Below are positions 1-10,042 of a stretch of DNA of 64,000 bases, piece after piece. The position numbers were made by a program, and so were the translations under genes. The notes under the pieces are model-generated. The model searched no databases. It saw nothing but the letters and a program-made list of their open reading frames with translations, and was not told the origin of the DNA. This DNA is from Prunus persica (Eukaryota > Streptophyta > Magnoliopsida > Rosales > Rosaceae). The stretch spans positions 42,231,897 through 42,295,896 of the forward strand of contig NC_034009.1 of assembly GCF_000346465.2 (NCBI RefSeq), read 5' to 3'. Numbering within the stretch: the stretch's first letter is position 1; each line of letters begins with the position of its first letter.

Positions 1-3000
1 AATAAGAACCTTCTTCCACTACCATCAAACCACCCTCATTTGCATGGCTGAGGTGCTCACAAGGGTTCAAAATGAATTCAAGTTCAGCTCTTTCCCCAGC
101 ACTTAATATCACACTCTGAAATCCAACCAACTGTTTCATTGGGCTTCCATTGTTGGGATTCTTCTGACCCACAAAAAGCAACACAGGGTGCTTACCAACC
201 ATCTCCCCATGATTTTTGACCGCAACTCTGACTGGGAACTTCTTTTTCTCACAGAATTCTTCACTTAAATCTGGGATTAACCGGAAATGGCCGGAGTCTG
301 AGGACTCAACTTCGGGACTAATGGATGATTCATTTAAGTATAGCTTGTTTTGAGCTATTGCGGAGGCAAACTCATAAATGTAGTTGGAGTAGCTGAGGCC
401 AAAACCAAAGTGATAAACATTTCCGCCTTTGTAGAATCTGTAAGTGCGCCCAGGATAACCTGTTTTTGTGTCAGGCCTCATCCTCATGTCTGTCATTGGT
501 ACCTTGACATAATCTTGTGTGTACCAAGTCACTGGCAGTCTTCCACCTGCATGGCAAACATTAAATAATTCAAGCATTTTGTCAAGAAAATGTTATCATC
601 TGTCAATCTAGAATTTGAACAAATTCATTAGGTGGACTTTCGTAAAAGTACGTGTTCCATATTCACAGTTTGACAACATATGATTTCAAATGTTCTCTTG
701 CCATATGATGTCAGATATACGGCAAGAGAACGGTTATCCAGCTTTGTTAATTGGTTCTTCTAAGCATTGTCAATTAATTTACCTGGATTGTGATCACCAA
801 AGATGATTTCAGCAAGGGCGATTCCTCCGGCTTCACCAGGATATCCAGCCCACAAGATGCCTCCAATTTTTTTGTCATACTTGGCTGGAGTTATGTCAAC
901 TGGACCCCCACTAAGAATCACAAGAATAACAGGTTTTTTAGCAGCTTTAGCCACACTGGAAATGAGTTCCTGTTGCTTTCCAGGCAGGCCCAAGTGCCTT
1001 CTGTCATGCGCCTCTCTCTCTTGACTTTGGTCCAGCCCCATAATCAAAACCACATAATCTGCTGCTTTTGCTGCTTCAACTGCTTTATCAATTGTAGCTT
1101 GGGGACACTTAACTGTGTCACAGCCTGCTTCATAATTTGTGTACTTAGCATAACCCTGCAATGCTTTTAAGGGGGTTATGGATTTACATGGACGGCCATG
1201 ATAATTTCCAAGAAGTGTTTCTGAAGCATTGGCATTGGGACCAATGACAGCAAGAGAAATGGCTTTTGATTTAGGCAATGGGAGAAGTCTGCCAGAGTTT
1301 TTCAAAAGCACTATGCCATCTTGAGCAGCTTCAAGGGCTAAAGCCTGGTGCTCCTTGGAGCACGCTTGGTCTGGACCAATGTTGCCATAAGGTTGCTCGA
1401 GTGGACTGCCGTCAAACAGGCCTAACCTCATCCTTATAGAGAAGAGGTTGTGGAGGGCTCTGTCTATTTCTGACACATCCAGCTTTTTCTGCTGAACTGC
1501 AGATTTAGTGTGATCCTTCAAGTAGGATCCACAGTTCACGTCCATGCCTGCAACATTTAGTCAAATTTAGAAGCATGTTAGAGATAGTCCACTACCCTAA
1601 TGCGTGGTATTGGAATACGATTAAGTGTTATAACCCCGTTTACGTTTTATAATATGTGTAGACAATACGGTTATATTACAACACGTGAACAAATTATGTC
1701 ACATGACCATATTCTAATACCACATTATAATAAGTCCAATTTTGAAATTTCTTAAATCAAATTTTGTACCAATCAGACACCATAATCTAAAGGTTCTTTC
1801 TTTCCTTTTCAGATCTTGACTCAAATCAGTTTCATTTTAGAATTCATGTATCTTATCTTTGATGGGATCTAAAACAATCCAACTTTCTTTTCACTTGTTA
1901 GCAGAAAAAGGGAATTGATAATAGGCTTAGAAGCCGTGCATCCGAAAAGAGAACTAGAAGTCCATTTTAAGAGAACAAGAAGGACCAGCTACTTTTTTTA
2001 TTATTTTGACTTTCAAGCAAAAGCCCATAAAGTTTGATCAAGTGGGTGGGCCCACATATCCACAAATGGGCCCTGACCTCAAATCAAAAGATAATGCGCA
2101 CAGAATGTACAGCCCAACAGGGGTAGGTTTGACATTACACGGCAAAAAAGTACTCAGAAACTGAGAAACAGACACATGTGGCATGTCATGGGAAAATAAA
2201 CAAAGTAGAAAAAAGACAAGGGAGGGCCCCACATTACCTGCTTTGAGCACATCACCGACTGCATCTTCGGGCGTTTTAGCGTACCCCTGCACATCGCGAA
2301 TGATGGACACCGCATCGCAGTCCGACGTGATGTACCTGATCATTTTCGAATTCAAGCTCATCAATAGCTGGATTTTATTGACATTGAGAGTTAGAAACAG
2401 AAATTTTATTTTATCGGTCATTTTTTGTCTTTTTCTCGCAAAGAATATTCTAAATTACCCTAAACTCGGGATACAAGAAGACGAGCGCACTACTTAACCA
2501 ACTAGTCTCACCAACATCTGCTTAGTCTCACTGTGAACTGTTAATTATATGTCGACAACAATGCAGAATTAATATCTTATCTTATCATGATAATTGACAG
2601 TGAAAATGTCCATAATTGAAGGGAAAACGGTGATCGCAAAAGTAGATAATTCCAAACAAACCATGATGAGAACAGAAGCATAGCATTTTGTAATTAAAGT
2701 AAAGTACCCATGAAAATCCCATTGGCCTCTAGCAACCTTGGTTAGGAGATTGTAATCTGCGCAGCTTGGAACCCCATTGACACGATTATAAGCACACATT
2801 ATGCCACTGGCTTGGCCTTGCTGCACGCAGCTCTTGAATGGAGGCTGGTATGTGTCTGCTAGGTCTTGTTCACTCACCTGCACAACACCAAAAATAAAAT
2901 AAAATAAAATCAATGCCCCAATAACACGTTTTTAAATATGAGATAATTATATTTCGTTTTTATTTTTCTCTATAAATATGAGAACACCAAGGTATGGTGG

Positions 3001-4154
3001 ACTGTGATCTCTGTTTTTCGACCGACAATACACACAAGAATAATGAAAAATTAATTGAAGTGAATTATTAACTGGCAAATTCAAAACCCAATAAAGTTCT
3101 ACTCAACATTTATCAAATTAAATATAAATAATTTATGGCACTTAAATCAAGGAGGAATCTTGAATTTTGCCCAATAAAGTCACAACGTGACTGCAACAAA
3201 AAAATAAAATTCCAAGCAAGTATTTTGATGGACCAATAGAAGCAAACTCACGCGAGCATCGAAGCCAAAGCGCGTGACGCTTTTCCAGTTGTCCAAATCA
3301 TAAGCTGTGAAATGCTTGCAGCAAGCAGAAGCTTGAAGACGACCACCGACCTTGAGCTTCCCTCCTTCAAAAGAATCACCTTGAACGCCTCTCACATACG
3401 ACACGGCGTATTTGCCTACCACCAATGGGTCTTCGCCAGGTGTCTCCTGCCCTCTCCCCCACCTTGGGTCCCTGAAAATGTTAATGTTTGGTGCCCAAAA
3501 TGTCATCCCTGTTGCTTGCCCAGCATTGTACAATGCCCTAGCTTCAGTGCCAATCACCTAATGAACAAAGTAAATAAATAAAAGTTTTCATTTTTTAAAT
3601 ATTTATTTCGAATGAAAACACAAAAGCAAGGACATGGGTTTTGATGTTCAGCAAAGAGAAAGTAATGGGTTGTAATTTTTTGGACCAGAAAAGTAACAGA
3701 GGCCGAGTTGGGTTTTGTTTGACTCGGTGAGCTGACTCACCTGCCCAATGCGGTACCAGAGGTGTTCGTTGAAGGAGGCGGCGGTGAGGATGACTTGAGG
3801 GAAGCTGGTGGCGTTAGAAATGGTGCCGTAAAGATTGATTCCTTTGCCGACGTCGGCGACGCCGTGTAATGCCTCGGACCACCACTCGTAACTCGGGATG
3901 CTGAGTCGGGGAATCGGAGGGGCCGAGTTAACTAGTTGGGAGATTTTCTCATCCAATGTGAGGCGGGAGACCAGGTCCTGGACTCTTTGGTTGATGGGGA
4001 GGGTGGTTTTGCAGAAAGGGTAGGAGCTGGTTGATGGCTGGGACGAGTCACAGGCATATGGAGGCTGCGTTGACTCGGTAGGGTAAAAGAGGAGGGTGGT
4101 GAAGAAGAAGAAGCAGAAAAGAGGTGTGGGAGGAGTGAGAGCTTGAAGCTTCAT
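1..4154 (-). CDS. BXL7-like: Probable beta-D-xylosidase (GH3, BXL6/BXL7 type), 3' end beyond window
   Basis: Secreted glycoside hydrolase family 3 enzyme expected to release xylose (possibly arabinose) from cell-wall xylans in the apoplast. I join six exons: 4154-3741, 3557-3252, 2877-2708, 2335-2238, 1547-783 and 546-1. All introns are GT..AG and the frame is continuous, giving about 766 residues with probably fewer than 30 missing. Residues 1 to about 29 are a hydrophobic signal peptide. The GH3 N-domain contains [26 protein letters not shown] and [13 protein letters not shown]. The likely nucleophile is Asp302 in YITSDCDAV. The C-domain contains [13 protein letters not shown], where the acid/base Glu is expected, and [17 protein letters not shown] fibronectin-III-like tail begins in exon 6. 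[15 protein letters not shown] fits the BXL6/7 branch rather than BXL1. The start at 4154 is preferred because an upstream ATG-less extension has no signal peptide. No damage is seen. Confidence 0.93.
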
Positions 4155-5453
4155 GGTGTGTGGTTTGGTTAGATGCAGAAGGGAATGCAGAAAAAAGTGA
4201 AAGTTTATAGGGCAGAGGCATGGACAAAGGTCTCTGTCACTGATGACTGAGCCCACTTCTAGTTTGAGGTCATTCTCTAATTAAGATGGTTTGCTATATT
4301 ACTAAAATTGTTTAATTTTTTTTTGACAACAAATTGTTTCCAAGTGAAAATTACTTTATTATATTGGTTTTATTTTTATTTTTAAATAAGTGATATCAGA
4401 AAAGAAGATGAATTGAATTAGAATTAGAACCTCGAATGCATAAGTAAATATTCTTAATTATTTGAATTACATCCCTTTAATTGATTTATATTTGAATTAA
4501 TTTTACTTATTGAAATTTGAGGAAAAAAAAGATAGAGAGGGAAAAAGAGGAGAGAAATGCCACTAGTTGATGGATACTGTCAAACAAACAAGTATTAAAA
4601 AGAAAGCAAAAGATATATGTCTCACCCACTTCACTCAGCCTCACTATCCTTATAAAACTAAGCACATTTCCTTTTTACATGTAGTTTATCAATTTTATTA
4701 AAACCAGAACCTTCTAATTTCCTGCTAGAAATTTAATTAAAATCGTTCAACAATCACTATTTCAATTCCTTGTAAAATAAAACGCAAAGTGACAATGAAG
4801 CCCGTCAGTGTGAAAATTCGTCGGAATTTGAAGCCCATAAGTTTTGAACCTTTTCTCTTTCCAAAGCCCATCAGTGCTTGTGCTGATATTAATAGACATA
4901 ATATTAAAACCCATCATGTCAACGGCAACTAGGCCAGTTCAGGTTGGGGTATGACAATAGCCATTCCCGTCTTCGCTCTCCATCCATGATTAAAATTTTC
5001 GGGGAATTTCCGTCCCCATTTCCATTGGGGGCTTGTCTCCCAAACCCGCCCCCGATTCCTCAATTCCCCAATTTTTATTTAAAAAAAAATATTTATCTGA
5101 TATTAAAACACTAAACTTGCAGACAAATGGTCTAATGTTCAAACCTCATGATATCTTGACAGTGTGAGAAAAATCACCATACATGCTTACCTCATTATCT
5201 GCTTTTGGCCCCTTTGATGAACCTGACCATAAAATATTTATAATTTATGGCCAAAGCCCCAAATAATTCTTCTAATATATTCTCCCAAGATTTAAAGCAA
5301 ATGATCAATGGCTCGTTTAAGCTTCTTTTGATACTAGAAGTCTAGATGCATGTGCCCCTGAAATTTGTTTTACTTTTCCTTCATGTTATTGTTCTGTTTA
5401 GTTGGATTTTGGTTTGATGTAGATAATGTTGTTATTGTTCTGATTTTGCCCCT
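4155..5453. other. Intergenic, AT-rich; 5' flank of the xylosidase gene
   Basis: No supported gene. The part next to 4154 should hold the xylosidase promoter and 5' UTR, but I see no convincing TATA box. The segment 4920-5065 is unusually rich in short C and G runs (for example tccccatttccattggggg) and looks like a fragment of a dispersed repeat; I cannot assign a family. Confidence 0.4.
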
Positions 5454-5949
5454 GAAATCAACAAAATGCAGTTGCTTCATTTTACCAGAAACTATCTTCT
5501 GAACCTCACTTCCCAGCCGAGCAAACCCAACACACATACTGTCCTCATCATATGCTGAAAGGTGGGTAATGCAAAAATCAAAACTACAGCAACTAGAAGT
5601 CATCGTCTTATGTTGTGTACAAGCCAGACAGTAGATAACATTGACAGTGAAGTCCTCAAGATATGAAAATTTTGGGGTCCTTACCAGATTCTCCTCGATT
5701 GTCCTCAACCTCCAAAAGCTGCTCAATTGCAGTGTTTATTGACATATATCTAGGTTGTTCATACTGCTTCCTTCCACTGAAAGATTCAAGGGAGGTAGAA
5801 AAGAGTAAATAAGTCTATGCGATAGCAGAATCACAAAACACATAAAACAAGACACACAGTAAATCCCTCCAAGCTGAAAATCAAAGAGAAGGCAATCAAT
5901 CGTTTGAACACGGACCTGCACAAAGATTCCAGAGTCCGTTCCTTCACAC
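5454..5949 (-). pseudogene. DPH5-like: DPH5 (diphthine methyl ester synthase) gene fragment, three exons
   Basis: DPH5 is the SAM-dependent methyltransferase that builds diphthamide on elongation factor 2. Three consecutive exons remain with intact GT..AG borders and matching phases: 5949-5916 (reads VKERTLESLC), 5776-5685 (GRKQYEQPRYMSINTAIEQL) and 5554-5454 (CVGFARLGSEVQKIVSG, ending in KQLHFVDF). The last exon should run on into a GAPLHCL-type sequence, but after VDF it becomes unrelated DNA. All N-terminal methyltransferase exons are absent. Introns are kept, so this is a genomic duplication or capture, not a processed copy. The missing upstream exons are replaced, about 80 bp away, by the palindrome array at 6027. 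It should not give a working enzyme. Confidence 0.82.
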
Positions 5950-6026
5950 CTATATGAAATTACTTGTCTATGTTTATTTGGTCATATTTAGTTCAACATG
6001 AAATTAGTCATATGTGTAATTTAAAG

Positions 6027-6347
6027 AGTATAGCCGCTCGGCTATACTATTTATAAAAAAAGGAATAAAGTCGAACGGCTATACTCGCTAGGGACGGCTG
6101 AAAAAAAAAAAAAAAAAAGAGGACGTGCTAGCGATTCGAACAAAAACAGTATCGCCGCACGGCTATACTATTTTTTAAACAATAAAAAACCGTAGTATAG
6201 CTGCGCAGTTATACTCTTTAAGTATATTATCTTTAAAAGAAGTATAGCCGCACGTTTATAATATTTATTAAAAAAAAAAGGACCCTAGTAAAGCCACTCG
6301 GCTATACTCGTTAAAAAAAATCTAAAGTATAGCCGCGCGGAAATGAC
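6027..6347. repeat. Array of seven degenerate 22-bp palindromes, about 46-bp period
   Basis: Each unit is a dyad with arms AGTATAGCCG and CGGCTATACT. Units lie at 6027-6048, 6069-6085 (5 bp lost from the left arm), 6148-6169, 6194-6215, 6241-6262, 6287-6308 and 6326-6347. Start-to-start spacing is 42, 79, 46, 47, 46 and 39 bp. The one long gap contains an A-run of about 18 bases. Spacers are A/T-rich and not conserved, while the dyads are. The units could be remnants of a transposon subterminal array or a satellite seed. No coding potential is seen. Confidence 0.8.
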
Positions 6348-6758
6348 AGTAGAGGACCTCGTCGGTTGTTCTAGAGTATTGCACATGACAACGACTTGTC
6401 ATCTTCAGTTGTGGAGGAAGACGGGGATTTCACCGCGTCGTCGTTATCATTTGGTTTGGACTTGAGATTTTTGATCTTTTGCTTCAATTATATGTTTCTC
6501 TTTGGATTTTAGTTGATTTAAGGAATGTATTTTACGCTTTGATGATCGATTTATCTTTTGTTACTATTTCAGTTATGGATCTCAGTTTTGTTTAACAAGG
6601 TACTTCTATGACATAGTAATATTAAGAAGATAGTTATATGATATAGTTTTAACAATGTACTTCTATGAAGATCCCCTCCTTGGTTTTCACAATTTTTTTT
6701 AAAAAATAAATTGTTTGGATTTTTTTTTTTAAAAAAAAATGAGCTTGGCTTGTTTTGG

Positions 6759-6791
<33 letters not shown>

Positions 6792-7282
6792 AGTTTTGTG
6801 TGTTGACTTTTTAAAGGTTAATCAGTGGCAATCATGTAATTTATTGAAACTTCAACACCCATTTCTTATGTAGTAAATTGGTTTTGGGCGTGTTTCTTAA
6901 GTGCATTCCATGTGAGTTTTTATTTATTTATAATTTCAGCCCCTATTTTGGGTATAATAGTGAAGCTCTCTTTGATTTTCATAGTTTAATTGTTTATTGT
7001 TGATTTTGAGACGGTTTACACAGAGTATATAAATTACTCGACAAACACTTATTTTATTTCATTTTGTTTTTCCTCACAAGGATAAACAAACTGTAAGGAA
7101 AATTCTCCAATAAGTTTTTAATGTTAAGGATAAACAAACTGTAAAGCATCCTGGATAAAGTCATACAATAGCGCACATGTGCATGAAATAAATTACAAGA
7201 AGGAAACATCTATGGAGAATCTTTCTTCTGAAAAGAAAACACAGAGAAAGTGAAATGTGAGTAGCAAAGAAGCACGTTTTGA
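6348..7282. other. Intergenic with long homopolymer tracts
   Basis: No supported gene. It contains T-runs at about 6719-6730 and 6759-6791 and an A-run between them. The segment nearest 7283 is presumably the 3' flank of the receptor kinase locus. Confidence 0.4.
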
Positions 7283-7683
7283 TCAGGTAGCCAAAGGATC
7301 AAGAGCAAGCAATTCACCACATGTCATCATATGTATCGGCTTTGACAAATGCAGCATCGGAGTTGAGAGGAAATGAGAAACTTGTTTCATTGTTGGACGA
7401 GATTTCGGGGTGGAATTCAAGCATGAAAATGCTATCTTCACAAGAGAGACCACTTCATTTGCAACTTGATGCGTAGGAGGGGAAATGCGTTGGTCCAAAA
7501 CATCCACAATTGGTATTTGATGGGCTGCTAATGCATATGATGATGAGGAGGAGGAGGATGAAGAGATTGATAAGAAAGACGAGAAAAGATCTCCAGGATG
7601 CTTTCCTATAATTATTTCCAATGTGACCACACCAAAGCTATAAACATCGCAATTCTCATTCACTTCCATTGTGTAAGCAAGCT

Positions 7684-7920
7684 CTGCTTAGAGAAAACCG
7701 CAGAGAAGTGACATTATTAGTTTATAGACATAACTATTCAGTGGGATTTTAACAAAACTGTATCATGCATAAATCGAATTATTAGTTTATAGTCATATTT
7801 TCCAAATCAAAGAAGTGAAAATGTGTTTATGTTAACCGCTCGTAATGATGAAAATGAAGCATTGGTCTAAAACAAAACAAAAAAGGGCTAAATACAGAGA
7901 ACATGGAATCGCAATATTAC
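7684..7920 (-). other. Intron of the receptor kinase, between APE and the kinase C-lobe
   Basis: The donor follows GGCACCAG and the acceptor is AAGCAG before AGCTTGCTTACACAATGG, so the Pro-Glu of MAPELAY is split across the junction. This is the position usual for a single kinase intron in this receptor group. It is independent of the transposon, which lies in exon 1. Confidence 0.85.
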
Positions 7921-8153
7921 CTGGTGCCATGTAGCCATACGTGCCTGCAGCGGCAGTCCAATTAGTTGAGTCTGGATTTAGAGTGGCTCCAGCGAAGGAG
8001 CCCAGCCCGAGGCAAGGGCAGAAAAAAAAAAAAATTTCGCTCCAGCGTGCAGCCCAGGCCCGGGTTTGGTGTGGGACCCACCAACTCGGGCCAGCCCGAA
8101 GGCCAAACCAGTCCCAGGTCCAAAACGCGGGTGCTGACGTCAGCTAGGGCTGT

Positions 8154-8210
8154 CAAAAAATTTTTACCGTTGGCGCGTGCAATGCACGCGCCAACGGTAA
8201 AAAAATTTTG
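8154..8210. repeat. 28-bp-arm inverted repeat in the transposon left end
   Basis: Arms 8154-8181 and 8183-8210 pair almost perfectly around a single base, with the core ACCGTTGGCGCGTGCA. It would form a strong hairpin in single-stranded DNA or RNA. A further copy of GCCAACGGTA lies at about 8247. It may be a transposase or ORF1 binding structure, which is inference. Confidence 0.85.
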
Positions 8211-8516
8211 AATCAGCGCGCGCTGACGTCAGCGCTGACGCCAGCGCCAACGGTAGGCTGCCACGTGTCGCGCTCAGTGCCTTCCGATCTGCTTCTCCTT
8301 TCTAATCCAACGGCTGAGGCTTTTTTGGGTGAAAAAAATATGAAAAAAAATTCAAAAAAATTCTAAAAAATTATGGTATTTTTTTCTATAAATACCTATC
8401 AATACCCTTCACTTTCAACACCAATACTCTTACATTTCATTATACTTCTACTAATATTCACTCTTTTTACACAACATTTTCCTCTTTTTCATCTAGCATT
8501 TTGATTTCATATTTTT

Positions 8517-9729
8517 ATGGCTTCTTCTATCGAAACCGGAGGGGCTTGGAGCACAATGGAAGATGTTTCTTTGTGTGAGGCTTGGCTCCAAATTTGTCAT
8601 TGTCCCGTGTCCGGCAATGAAATGAAATTTTTTCATATGTGGAAAAAAATTCATGCCGAATTTTGTGAAAAGATTCCGGGGTCTACTCGTACGGAGATGG
8701 CATTATCCAGTAGGTGGAAAATTCTCAATAAAGAGTTGGGAAAATGGAGAAATGCCCTAGCAAAAGCGATGGACAACTATAGAAGTGGGCAAAATCGTAC
8801 TAACGAGGTAAGTATTTTATAATTTTTGTGTTATTAAGTTTAATCTCCTAATATATATATATTTTGTTAATATTGCTTACATTTTCAATATGTTGTATAT
8901 ATTTTGTTAATATTGCTTGCATTTTCAATATTTTGTTAATATTGCTTGCATTTTCAATATGTTGTATATATTTTGTTAATATTGCTTGCATTTTCAATAT
9001 TTTGTTAATATTTCTTGCATTTTCAATATGTTGTATATATTTTGTTAATATTGCTTGCATTTTCAATATTTTGTTAATATTGCTTGCATTTTCAATATGT
9101 TGTTAATATTTCTTGCATTTTCAATATTTTGTTAATATTGCTTGTATTTTTAATATGTTGTTAATATTTCTTGCATATCCAATATATTTTAAATATTTAT
9201 TGCATTTCCATTTTTTTGTTCAATAGATGATTCAAGCACAAATGTGGTTCGGTGCTTCGTAATTATTCCAACGGGTCCGGAGGTTGTGTTAAACGAGACG
9301 CCACTCCGTGATTCAATGACATCGGATTCACCTCTTGATTCTCCTATGAGTCAAGACTCACCCATCGAAAAGGAGCCGAGGCCCATTGGCCGAAAGGCCG
9401 CGAAGGCAAAGAAGAAGGGTAATTCAAGCAATCAAAATTCACAATTTTTGGAGGAAATTGCAAGGCAAAACGGCATAAGAATAGAAATGGAGCAAAAACG
9501 CCAAGAGCACGAGTTGGCCCTTGATGCTGAGTTTGCACGTGAAAGGGAGTATTTGCGCAAAAAAGATATGGACAAGACAGATCGGGAAACCATGGCGATG
9601 AATACAAGTCATATGTCCCCTGAAACAAAACAATTTTGGAAGCTAGAACGAAGGGATGTTATGAGAAGAAGACTTTTCCGGGATGATGGGCCTAGCAACA
9701 CGGATTGGTTAAATGATGGAAACCATTAA
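8517..9729 (+). pseudogene. Harbinger ORF1 (Myb/SANT-like DNA-binding protein), broken by an internal deletion
   Basis: In PIF/Harbinger elements ORF1 is a DNA-binding partner that helps the transposase enter the nucleus and bind the ends. Exon 1 is 8517-8807, with a trihelix/Myb-like domain (GAWSTMEDVSLCEAWLQI, then SSRWKILNKELGKW). A promoter-like TATAAATA lies at about 8388. A GT donor follows NRTNE, and the acceptor is CAATAG at 9226. Exon 2 starts with IQAQMWFGAS, then immediately hits TAA in frame. The downstream part continues in another frame from 9244 as VIIPTGPEVVLNETPL and a basic coiled tail to 9729. Family members have roughly 20 residues between these two pieces, so I infer a small deletion with a frameshift. 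No full-length product is expected. Confidence 0.82.
8862..9182. repeat. Minisatellite in the ORF1 intron, alternating 40/29-bp units
   Basis: A core ttttgttaatattgcttgc followed by attttcaatat is repeated about ten times. Starts near 8862, 8902, 8931, 8971, 9000, 9040 and 9069 alternate 40 and 29 bp, because an 11-bp linker gttgtatatat is present in every other unit; the later units are all about 29 bp. This gives a 69-bp higher-order period. It translates into a repetitive open frame on both strands that is not a gene. Confidence 0.88.
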
Positions 9730-10042
9730 ATTAGTTAGCATATCTTTTATGTATTTGTATTTTAGTTGTTTTCTATTAAAGTTGTTATAATTCATGTATT
9801 TTATTTTATTAGTAATTCATAATGACTTGTATTACATTTCATTATTTAATAAACAAAGCATTCAATAAATTACCTTTTTATTCAACATATTCCATACTTC
9901 AAACAAAACATAATAAAATTAAAATTAAAAGTACAAACAAGGCACAATAATAAAAATAAAAGTACAAACAAGGCACAATAAAAATAAAAACACAACCAAA
10001 CCATACTAAATAAAACATAAGCAAAGCATCTATTCTCCATTA

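Noticed and set aside
6027..6347. CRISPR-like pattern of regularly spaced repeats
   Set aside because: This is plant nuclear DNA. Repeats are palindromes with A-rich, unequal spacers, and there are no cas genes.
8848..9106. Open frames of 72-80 residues with a repeated peptide on both strands
   Set aside because: They are translations of the AT-rich minisatellite in the ORF1 intron; repeat periodicity explains the lack of stops.
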